Below are positions 32,901 to 44,900 of a DNA stretch of 64,000 nucleotides, one piece after another. Numbering within the stretch: position 1 is the stretch's first letter; each line of letters begins with the position of its first letter. The notes beneath the pieces are model-generated. The model was not told the DNA's origin. It saw nothing but the letters and a program-made list of their open reading frames with translations, and did not search any database. The position numbers were made by a program, and so were the translations under genes. The DNA is taken from NCBI GenBank assembly GCA_038030265.1, contig CM075937.1, forward strand, positions 20,088,001 through 20,152,000. The letters are read 5' to 3'. This stretch comes from Corythucha ciliata. Lineage: Eukaryota > Arthropoda > Insecta > Hemiptera > Tingidae.

Positions 32901-35900
32901 AGTTCGCGGACCAATTTAAAAAAAAAATCCGCAAATTGCTCGGCTAAAATAGAGTAAAAGCGCTCATACGCGCAAAATGAGAAGGCGCGGGCGCTAATGT
33001 GTTCATCTTGGGGTAAGGTACGCAGGAAAACGTTGGGGAAAAAAGCTAAATATTCGAGGTTAAAGTAGCGTAAAAGCTCTGATTCGTATAAAAAAACGAC
33101 AAAACTCACAAATCCACTGGTGAAAATTGAGAGAAACGCTCATTCGTGGTCATAGATGATAAAAAGAGCTCATTCGCAGATCGGGGCTATAAAAATGAGG
33201 AAATGCAGCAATGAATCACTCAGCAGACTTTGCTTATATTTTGAATACGAAAATTCGTGGCCTCTTGAGGCAAATTCATGTCTAAAATAGAGAAAAAAAC
33301 GTTCATTCACGTGGGAAAGAAGTGAAAAAAAACGACAATTCGCTACTAAAATTGACAAAAAGAGCGCATTTTGAGCAAAAATGCAGAACAACGCTAATTT
33401 ACGGATGAAATGTAGCAAGAGAGCTAATTCTCGGCTTAAATTGACAAAATGCGTTAATTCAGGAGAAAAACGTAGAAGAACGCTAATTCACAGCTCAAAA
33501 TGAAAAAAACTCGAATTCGCGGTTTCTGAAGGCAACTTCGTGGTTAAAATTTATAAAAATTACTGATTCGTGGCTGTAAAAAAAAATCGCTAAATCATGG
33601 CTAAAATTCAGAAAAACGCTAATTCCCGGTTGAAATTGAGAAAAACCACTGTTCCTCAGATAAAATTAAGAATAAGCCATAATTTATCGCTACGTCAAAC
33701 TTATATTTCTTGATTTTTTTTGTGTTTTTTTTAAGGAGCCTCATAAGGATTTCCGCCCCAGGCCCCGATCTGTGCAGGTACGCCACTGATTTCTGGTCTT
33801 TATTTCGCCAATTGGCAAACTGGGACTCTTTTTTCGTGACAACGGAGCCCGGACTAGTCAGTCGCACAACAGCGGCAAAAGTCACATCAGCGGCAGATGT
33901 TAACATTTTGGAGCTAAATATTCGTGAATTTGGAAGCTTCCTAGCTGAATAAACAAGTTTCAGGTCTTCCTTCACGTAAAAGTCAAAGTTTATTGTCTTT
34001 ATTTCTAGCGAAATTCCAATTTTCCGGACTTTTTTTTCTTAGTCGGCGCGGACCCTGGCCAGGGCCTGTCCGCCCGAATGCGCTCATAGTTTGACGAATT
34101 CCACAATGATGTGTGATACCAACATTTAGAGAGAATATTTGTGAGTCTGCAAGTTCGGGTCCTCATTTGAGATAAATGACAAATTTATTGGCTCAATATC
34201 CGGGAAATTGACAGTTTCGTGTGCTAACATCCAAAATTGCAAGTTTTGGCACTTTTTTTTTATTACAGCTCAGGGTTGCAGGCCCCCCTGAAAACGCTCA
34301 ATGTCTGACGAATACCTGCTAAATTGGAAGTTTCCTGACTGAAAGTCCACAGCATTTCAACTTCAGGCCACAATGTCCTTTAGGAGTTCAAGACCGCCGG
34401 CGTCCCCGCAACATCTACGGGCTCCTCAAAAGCTACCTCAGCGACCGCAGCGCCCACCTCAGCTATGTTGGCACCGTAGCGCGAGTCAACCTTTCGAGTG
34501 GGTGCCCTCAGGGCACAGTACAGGTCCTGCGTCTTATCCTCATTCAGTACCAGTCGGTTCGCCAGACACCAGGATCGGACCGCAGAGGTAGCACCGTCCA
34601 AAACGCGAGAGAGAGATCCGCTTCATTCCTACTAGAGCATAGAACCGTCGTGTCAACAGCGTAGAGAAAAAATTCGAACACGGAGGGAGATTGGGCCAAG
34701 CACAGGTCGTTGATGAACAACAAGAATAAAATGGGGCCCAAGATAGAACCCTCAATCCGAGGGTCTAACGGCCACGGCCTTCGTGGATAATTTGGCAGTT
34801 ATCATCTCTGCCAGGGATCATCAAACGAAGAGTTCTGGCGCGTGGACTCCATCGTCGCAACCTACTGCCACTCCCGTTGACTTCAAGTCAATTACGGCGA
34901 GTCCACGCTAATGATTCTTCGCGGAGCGCAACATTTCCCTAACCAACGGCACCTGGAAACATCGCAGAGAAACATCATGCCGCTCGTCCACCCTGTGCGG
35001 TTCCTCGGGGTCACCATTATGAGATCTGACCTACCTACACAACACCTGGCGTTCCTGGCGAGGACGATCCAGGCAAGTTGCGACTTCCTCAGGAGAATAC
35101 CGGGCAAGGGATGGGGAACGACCTTCCAGATGGCGGCTCCAGTACTATAAGGCAGTCTAGTCTTCCTACCTATGGTGTCCTACGCGTGCGCCGTCTGGTG
35201 GCCAACTGCTCGTCCCGCAGACCGTCGAGCAGCGAGGACCATCCAGAGAAGATTTCTGATAGCGACCCTCCGCGCATACTCCACCACCGCGCATCTATCT
35301 CTGCACGTCCTTGCTGGGGTATTGCCGATGGACCTCGAGCTGGATATTCGGGCGGCGACAAGTGCACGCATACTGGAAATTGATCAGCAAACACCACCAT
35401 GGCTAGCCCCCATCCCACGACACTTGGACCGCGACAATTCAAAGCACCCAAAGGTGTGTTTGTCTGCTGTGAGCCCCTGTCCCACGGAAAATGTCCGCCC
35501 ATATCAGAAGTGTCATCTTCAATGCTTTCCTTAATTTTTATTTCATCTTTCAATCTCCAGGGAGTTGCAGCTGCCCCCCCCCATTGCCCCCCTTCGGCAA
35601 CGCCCATTCAAAGAACCCCTAAGGGCCACCTCAAGCCCAGATTCCTTCTTTCCATAGGTCTGTTCGCGAAGCTACACTAGGTTGCCCGAGGGTACACTAG
35701 GGCGCCCGAAAAGCGTTCGCGAGCAGACGAGTGTAGTTAGTGTAGCGAGTGTAGGGCGTTCGCGATGAGTTCAGAGCTACTCCGGGCTGCCCGAAGTTAC
35801 TCCAATTTTTTGCTATAAATTGATAACTCTTATCTAACATGCACAGGAGAGAGAAAATATCACGCCTGTTATGAATTTACACTGGCTGTTCTGAAAGCGT

Positions 35901-38900
35901 TCGCGTAACAAATAAAATCCTTGCTGCCCTCGCCTACACCAGCTACCCCAACCTGCCCTATACTAGACTACACTACCCTACAATTTTTCTCCGCGAACAG
36001 ACATCATGTGAATAATAAATCTGTGGTCTCCGGAGCTATAAATAGAAATCACGTGGTTGCTTCCCCAAAAATGGTTGTTTTCACTCTTAATTGTGCCTAG
36101 TTTTTTTATTTTTCGATTCCGTTGATTTCAAAGCGTTTTACGATACAACTTGACTTACCTTGATAGTTATGTGCTCCGCCGTTTTTTTCGTCGTCTCCAA
36201 TTTTTCAACGAGAACTCTGTCCTGTAAAATATCCGGACCAGCGTTGCTGAGCCTCACGAGGAGTTCATCTTCGAGCATTTTCAGCGTAATTTTATAGCTA
36301 TTCATTTGTTTTGTTAAATTCGACTGTTTTTTTTTGTGTGTGTGTGTATGTGAGAAAATGTACAGGAGCTTAGCGGGTCCCATTCAAGTGGGTTGGAAGG
36401 GGGATTAGTATACCATAAGGCGCTCCAAATCAGGTCGCTCGGCTTTTACGACTTCGGCTAGAAATTGCTCTTCGAGACCGTCTCTCGTGACTGTGAAATT
36501 AATCAAAGTGGTTTGAGCCTGAATTTCAGGCTGGTAGTGAGGATTGCCCAGTTTTGTGTGTAAAATGAGGCGGAAGTCACGATGGAAATCGATTTCTCTG
36601 TCTCCGATGACGAGAACTCTAAGGAAATGTTTAGCGTTAGCTATAGTTGTGGTGGGGGGAGTGGTAGCGGGGGAAAACTATCTTGCTGCCTACCGTCCTT
36701 TTTTCACTAAATTTCGTCCTAATAGATTGTCCAAAACTGGATCTACTGTCTCTCCGATATTTTCAAAAAGCATCGTCTGACCGATTGCCACTGCATTCTC
36801 GATTTGATCCAAGTAATTTTTTGCGCCCAATCTCAACACCTTCAGGCCCGTGCCGTACTTATTTTTTACCCACTTTATACCTTGAAGCTGTACAAAAATG
36901 CACAATATTAACAAAAAAAAAAAAAAAAAAAAAAACGAGCTTTTCTGTCATCGGAAAGAAGTATTTACCTGTGGGTCTATCATAAGAGGCCAACGAGCAC
37001 AATTAGTCAGAATGGCCGCATTCTCCGATGACATTCGATCGTTGGGAAGGCCTTCGTTTTGCCACATGGCGATTTGTGACTCATCCGCTAAACTTTCTAA
37101 TGGATCGATGATGCCCGACATTGGTATTTTCGGATTCTAATGATTTTTAAATTATTTGAATTTTATATCCTTTGAATGATACTTTCGATCTTACGTCGAA
37201 TGAGTCAATCGTTGGTTTCCAGTGTTTTTCCATGAGATCCACACGATATTTTCGGCTAAAACCACCCTGGTAAGAGACAAACGACGAGACGAGGAGCAAA
37301 TCACCGGGGAATGTTTCTAGTTGTTTGGTCAGCCTATTTGATAAATTATTTCGTGAGATGCAGGAGCCTTTGTTCGGTCCATTGGTGCTGGTGGCGGGGC
37401 GGGGGGATATTACGTTATTACGGTCTCTTTCCATCTGGCGTTTTCCGAACTCAAACCATTTATCAACCTATTGGCCAAATCTATCGCCTCTATCATTCTC
37501 TCCTCATCCTTTTGACATTGCTCTTTCTCTGCGATGGCAGTCTCGAATTTTCTCGTTAGAATCGCCAATTCCGATTCAAGTTTCTGAAAAAAACAAAAAA
37601 CAAATACTCGTTTAAAGCGCGAGAAACGCATCATTTACGCTCCCCCTACGTTAATTTTCTCCATGAGTTCGGCCAATTTTTCTTTAGTTCTCATGAGCTC
37701 AGCTCTAGCCGCCGCTTCAGCCTTCTTCTTGGGCAGCACCACCATCCAAACTTCGTGGAATTTCATTATGTTGATGACCCAAGCGCAGAGACCGGCGGCC
37801 GCCGACGATTTGGTGATGACATTCTCGGGTGTGAATTCAGGATGAGTGATATACTCTTGAATGGCTTTGACTACCGAGTCGTGAATATTTTCCTTGTTGT
37901 AGTTGACTAAAGTTTGTAAAAATGCGTCAGCGGAGCCCATGATGGCCTGAAAAAATGGTAGAGGAGGAGGAGGAGGAGGGGGTATTAAACGTGTAAGAAA
38001 AAACAGTGTGAGAAGAGATTGGCTACTTTGCAAGCTTTCCAGCTTCTATCCTTGGGAACTTTGCCTTTTTTTGCGAGCAACACGAGGACGGCCTCGGCTA
38101 CGCGGGCAACTGCCGGCGCTGGCGATACGAAAGTTTTCAACTCAGTCAAATTGTCCTATTTTTCAAATAAAACCAACGTAAAATTCATTATTTCTCCAAT
38201 TAAATTGTTATTTATAATAAATTACTTTATTTAAAGTATTCAAAGCGGCTTGAGCCGCCTCCAGAGCCGGCATAGCTTTCACTAAATCATCTTCGCACAC
38301 TTTCTGTTTGATCGACACTTCAACTTCCATGATTTGACTCTTTCTTTCTTCTTCTTGAGCTGTTGAAAACAAATCATTCGTATAGATGTCGACGGATTGA
38401 TTGTTTGAAGGCGCATCAAACCGATCAACTTCTCTTTGGACACTTTTTCAGTTTCCGTTCCCACTTGTTTGACAAGTTCACCGGCGACTCTGTTTTTCTC
38501 GGCGACAATTTTCTGTTGTTCCCCCAGTTTTGATTTTAAAACGGTTGCCTGTTAGAACAAATAAAAAAAAAATTCGAGAGGCTGGTTGGAACCGGTACAT
38601 GGTCGTGCGGTGAGGGGCTGGGTGAGAAGGAAAGGAGCACGCTGGGTGAGTATATACTACAAGCCAGCACTACTTTGGTGTAGAGGCAGGACCGGCCTTA
38701 AACTTCTGAGTGCCCCTGGCAACAATATCCTCGCCCCACCCCCCGATATGCAACGACAGTGGCGTGCCCATCGGGAGGGTTTTGGGGTCAGAACCCCTCC
38801 CAGAGTACTTTAGCCCACCCAATACCTAAGAAATTAAAAAAAAAGAAAAAGGTATATAACAAAATAAACGTAAGGAATTAAAAAAGCAAACAAAAGATGG

Positions 38901-41900
38901 AAAGAGAGAAAAAAAGAAATATTTTTTCGCTCTAAAAAATCGCCATTTAGCCCCGCTAAGTAACTTATTCCCACTGTAAAACCCCGTAGGCTGACGATAC
39001 TCGCGCACCAAAACGGCAAAACTGGCTATTCACTTCTTGAAACTAACAAATTGACAAAGTGTATCCTAAAAATAGCCCAGCTGAGTTCATGCGCCCTAAC
39101 AATGGCTAAATGAACGATTCGAGCGGCCCTGAAAGATCATGATTTCTACCATGAAAATGGCTAATTAGTCCATTCGCCGTGCCAAAAATGACCAAACTGA
39201 CTATTCATGCCTTGGCTTGACGGACTATTTGCAGCCTAAAAATGACTAAAAGGCTAAAACTGTCTATTTGGAAAAGCCCAAACAGATTATTCCTCTGTCA
39301 TGCGAATGGAAAATCGACCATTCACGCACCACAAATGGCCAAACATACCATTCTCGCCCTGACTAAGACTTGACCATTTGCGCCCCAAAAATACCCAGGC
39401 TGTTGATTCGCGCTCTAAAAATGTCCAAACTGACTTTAAGAGCCCTAAAAATGGATTAACTGAGAATTTGCGCCCTCACAACGCCTGAACAGGTGATTCC
39501 TGCACCCAAAATGGCAAAATCGACCTTTCACGCACTAACAATAGCCAAACTGACTGTTCCGTCTTTAGCTAGTGGACGCCCTATAAAAGGCAAATCTGAC
39601 GGCAGGTGCCTTAAAAAAAGGTAAACTGACAATTTGAGCATTGAAAACACCTAAACATTTCTAAAGATTATTCCTGCCTTGAAAATTGTCTTAATAATGA
39701 CCATTCGCACCTCGAAAATGGCCGAATTTGCAATTTGCACTAAAAAAAATGGCCAATAGACAATTCTCGCCCTAAAAACAGCATAAAACTGACCGTTCGC
39801 GCGTCAAAAATGGCAAAACTGAGCCTTCAAGTCTTCAAAATGTCTAAATTGACGATGCGTGCTCTAAAAATAGCAACACTGGCTGTTCTCACGCCCTAAA
39901 AACGGCATACTCGTACTGGCCATTCACGCTCTAAAAATGGCCAAACTAATCATTTACCCGCCCCCCCCCCTTACAGAGGCTACAGATGGTGTTTATGACG
40001 ATTCGCGCTTTAAAAAAAGGCCGTCAGCACCAAAACGTGGTGAAACATGGCTATTCGCGCCTTAATGACGATATACTGACCACTGTCGTTTGCGCTTTGA
40101 ACATGGGACGCCCTCACCTTGCCAGATAATCGACCCCTCTCCCCTCCCCGCCAAGCGTTGGCTTCACGCACCCTTAGAACTGGATAAACTGGCGTACACG
40201 CTATAAAATTGCTAGACTGGCTAATCACACCCCAAAAACTTTCTAAAAATCGCCAAACTGAGCCTTCGCGTCTTGGAAATGGCTAAATAGGCCTCAAAAA
40301 TAGCCGAATTTATCCATTTGCACCTTGCAGACGGCGTAACTGACGACTTCAAGTCATTAAAATGCCTTATCTGACTTACTGCACACACAAAAAAAAAAAA
40401 AAAATGGCCAAAGTGGCTAGTTGTGCCCTGAAAATGGTTTCCAGTTTCGCGTTCACCTCACTGATAGGTTGAGTGACAGTTCTTCGGCTGATTGTGGGTG
40501 TCACGTTTTAAGTTTAGCGGTCGTTTGACCGGTTTCGGATGGCATAGTTAATAGATTGCTACTAGTTTTCCTGATAAATAGCTAGAATCGGGCTTTTAAT
40601 GTTGGGAGAGGGTGGGGGGGCTCTTGTACTTATATGTAGATTCTTCAACTACGAAATTAGCAGTTTCGTTGTGGAATGATCTTAGGTGGACTGAACAGGT
40701 AGTTTATAGCGTGAAAATAATTACAAAAAAAAGTTTTGGGGATTAAACGATTTCCTCTCGTCTTTTCCGTAGCCAACGGGAAGCCCGGGCCCTGAGCCAT
40801 TCGAGCGCCGCGCCGCCTGAATCAGCGCCTGCCACTGACGTTGGTTTTACAAACAGGAAACTGTCATTTCTTGCCCTCTGAGTCAAACTTGATTCGCTTC
40901 AAGTCCACGTGGAAGGCGCAGAAAGATACGGAGGTGGGGGAATAATAATAGGGATTTTTAGTTTCTATGCGCGGTTAGTTTCTATGCGCAAGGGCACATT
41001 CCACTGAAATTACCAAAAAAATACAGCAACCCGAGGTGTCTGAAGCAAACTTTGAGGTTAAATTAGAGAAAAAACGCCAACCCCTTTTATACGGACCTTA
41101 ACAGACGGTTAAAATTGGACAAACGCGCTAATGTGCTGAAATGAAACTGAGAAACACCACTAAAGTCCCTGATAACATTGAGTTAAACCGCTCAATCGCA
41201 GCTAAACTTGAGAAGGAGCGCTGATTCGAGGCTAAAATTGAGTGAAAGCGGTAATTCTGATTTAAACATTGAGAAATAATTCTTGGCTAAAATTATTTAA
41301 AATTGAGATAAAACCCTAATTCACAGCTAAACTTGAGGAAAAGCGGTAATATCTCGGCAAAATTGAGAAAACCGCTATTTCCCATGGCTAAGAAGTTTGG
41401 GGGTAATGACGCTTTCTGGCACCTATAAATGACAAAATGCGCTGAATCGCGGAAACCTTTTGAGGAAACCCGCTGATTCGCGGCTAAAACTGAAAAAAAA
41501 AAAAAACGCTGATTTCCGGCTAAACTAGTGATGAAGCGCTGATTCGCAGAATTTATGGAAAAGCGTTGCATGATTCACGGCTAAAGTCGGAATAATTTGA
41601 GAAAATCCTCTAACTCGCGGCCAAAATTGAGTAAACGAGCTAAATTCGTGGTTAAAATTGTGTAAATGCGGTAATTTGCGGCTGAAATTGAGAAAAACCG
41701 CTCATATGCTGCTGAAATGGAGAAAACACTAATACAGAAAAAAAAAAAATCGAGAAAACGCGAAATTCGAGGTTTCTGGAGGCAACCTACCGCGCCTAAA
41801 GATGAGACAAATTACTAATTCATTCATTAACATCAATAAATCGATGTTAAAATTAGCAAAAGCGCTAATTTGCGGCTAGAACTGAGAAAAAACGCTAATT

Positions 41901-44900
41901 CACGGCACAAGTCGAGAAAACGGCAATTCGCTGTTTCTGGGGTACACCTTTATGACTATTGATGAGAAAAGCGCTAATTATTCATGAATAAAAAAAACAA
42001 CAAAAAACACAGCTAATTCACTGCTAACCCCAGGAAAAACGCTAATTATCGGGGCTAAAATTGAGAAATAGCTCTCATTTTCAAGTAAAATGGAAAGCAA
42101 ACGCTTGAGAAAATGTAATAATTCGCTGCTACAATTGAGAAAAGACGCTAATTCATGGCAGAAACTGAGGAGAACGGTGTCACCCCCCCTCCCCAAAATG
42201 GAGACAAATCGCCAGTTCAGGAATGAAATTGAAATGAAATGAAACAGGAAAGCCGCTAATTTATGGTTTCTCGATGCAATTTCAAGAACAAAATTGAGGA
42301 AAAACCCGCTAATTGAAGGTGGTTGAAAGCCCTTTCACGGCTAAAATTGGGGGAAAAAACGATAATGGTCTGCACTCGGGGGGCAAGCCCGCGGTTAAAA
42401 TTAAGACAAATCGCTAGTTCACGGCTTATTAGCTTGGCCGAAACGCTAACTGGCATTTCTTTGGGGCGTAATTGGCAGGGATGATGAAAACCGCCAATTG
42501 CGCTAGTTTGCGGCTGAAATTAAGAAAACCCATTTTATCGATTTACCCAAGTTAAAATGCAGAAAACGCGAAATTACGGTTTCTGGAAGCAATTTTGTGG
42601 GATTTAATTGATAAAAAGCGAAAAAAAAAACGGTGTTATGCAGCTAAAATAAAAATCAAGTTTTACGGTAATTCGCGGGTAGAATTAACAAAAAACGCTT
42701 ATTCAAGGCTAAAATTGACGAATAAAGCGCTTTACTACTGAAATTGAGAAAAAGAGTTAAAATCGTAATAAAATTGGAGAATATTGCTAGACCAAGGCTA
42801 AATTTATTACAAATCGCTATTTCACCAAGCTAAGTAATTATAAAGATAAATTGAGAAAACGCGCTAAATCACATCTGAAATTGAGAAAACCAGAAAAGTC
42901 AATTAGCCGAAGCAAATTCGTGAATGAAATTGTGAAAAAATCATGCTGAAATCGATAAAAATCGCTAATTCGCGGGAAGTTGAGGAAAAAGTGCTAATTA
43001 GTGACTAAAAGTGGGAAACAAGATTTCGGGAACCCCAGAAAGATGAATCTTTGGCTATTAGTGATGAACGCGAATGACCTTGGGGGTTTACGACGGCTGA
43101 CGTTGGCCGCAAAATTGCTACATTTGAGAGCTGAATAATAATTATCCCAAAATTGGAAGTTTTCTGGTTGAGTATTCGGCAATTTGAAGTTTTAGGTTGA
43201 AACTGTAATTTTGGTAACTCGAAATTGAAATTTTCTTGTCTTTATTTTCGGGAAATTTGAGTTTTGGGGCTAAATTGTAAGTATTCGCGAAAATGGATGT
43301 TTCTCGTCTTCATTTTCGCGAAATTGCAAGTTTTTGGACTATATTTGTCCGCAAAATATCAATTTTCTGGATCTTTCTTTTAGTAGGCGCGGACCCTGGG
43401 CCAGCCGGCCATGACTATAGGCATGACGAAGAGCCGGATGTAATTGTAACATTTAGAATTGAGTATTCCCGAGTGTGCAAGTTTGAGCGGAATTAAAAGT
43501 TAAAGAGATATTCGGGAAGTTGCAAGTTTCCGGTCTTTGCTTTCGCACAATTGCAATTTCCCCAATTGAAATTTTCCCAAAAATTGAGTTTCGGGGCCAG
43601 GTATTCGCGAAATTGCTAGTTTGCGGTCTTTATTTTCGCGAATCGCGAGTTTCTCGATTCTTGTTAGCGATCATGGAACCCTGCTTAGCCACCCACGTCA
43701 CACAGCGCTTAAACTCTGAAGTTAGCCGCAAAACGCCAACATTTGGGAGCTAAATATCCGCGAAATGGAAGTTTCCTGGCTGAATATTCGGGAAATACGT
43801 TGATATTATAGCTTCTTGCGTGGAAATTTAAAATTGGGCCATTCTTGCCTGACACACCATCCACCATCCACAGAGGAAGGCTTAAGTGGGCGATTTTCAG
43901 GTCAATTTTTACCAGCCCCAGCCACGCCTCCATATTAAGGGGGGCGTTGGCGCGGCGGCAATTTTTTTTTTTTGTGGCCTCCTCACGCGATTGGCCAAAG
44001 ATAGTAGCCTATCGCGAATTTGGCGGTTTCTATAGGCAAATTTGGAGCTGAAGTTCTCAAAACGTTCAAATTCACAGCAAAACGTGATATATTAATCACT
44101 AAATTCGCGGCCAAAATTAAGAACAAGTGCTAATTCATGGGTAAAAGTGGAAAAAATCGCTAATGCATGGCTGAAATATAGAAAAACGCTACTTAAAAAC
44201 AACAATTGACTAAAAGATCTTGCTCACGCGCGGCAAAAATGGAGAATAAACGTTAATTCATGGTGCTAAATGTGGACAAACTGCTAATTCGCAGCTAAAA
44301 TTGAGAAAAACCGCTAGTTTTTGCCTAAAATTGATAAAAAGGGGTAATGCGCGCCTAAAATTGAGAAAAAGCGCTCGCATTCGCAGCCTAACGCACCGTA
44401 TCATGGTTTCTGACAGTTCCAGATTGGTTCGCTGCTAAAACTGAACAAATGAGTTAATTCGTGGCCTACTATCAAACTATCAAGCAGCTTAGCAGCCGAT
44501 CAAAGCCCCAGAGGATAATTATTTGGCTATGATGCTTGAAATTGTCCACTGTAAAACAAACTTGGATCGTAAAACGTCAATTTTTTAGCCAGGAAAACTT
44601 GTTTTTTTGGTTAAAAACTACTAAGGCTTCCCGATAAAAACAAACTATTCGACCCAGAACCCGTTTATAATTCAGCACGAGAAGTGGAAAACCTGTAAAA
44701 CTAACCTCTTCGGCACAGCTGACCAACTTCTGAAGTCCATTTTGTAGTTTGTAGATTTTATCTTTGTTCTCTTTGAATTTACTCTGGAGCATCTTGCCGT
44801 ACAGGCTAATCAATTCGAGAAAAGATTTAGGCGTCGTGTAACAGTGGCGTCTCTCGTTGTGAAAGTACGTGTGCGACATTTGATTGACTGACAAATGAAA

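Noticed and set aside
32390..33418. Leu/Phe-rich minus-strand frames that look like membrane proteins
   Set aside because: They are family 1 repeat units read in translation (FSILA-like wording repeating every 29-30 bp).
34380..35460. Twin-priming 5' inversion of a single non-LTR element
   Set aside because: Both the minus and the plus parts contain their own RT catalytic loop, so they come from two different elements.
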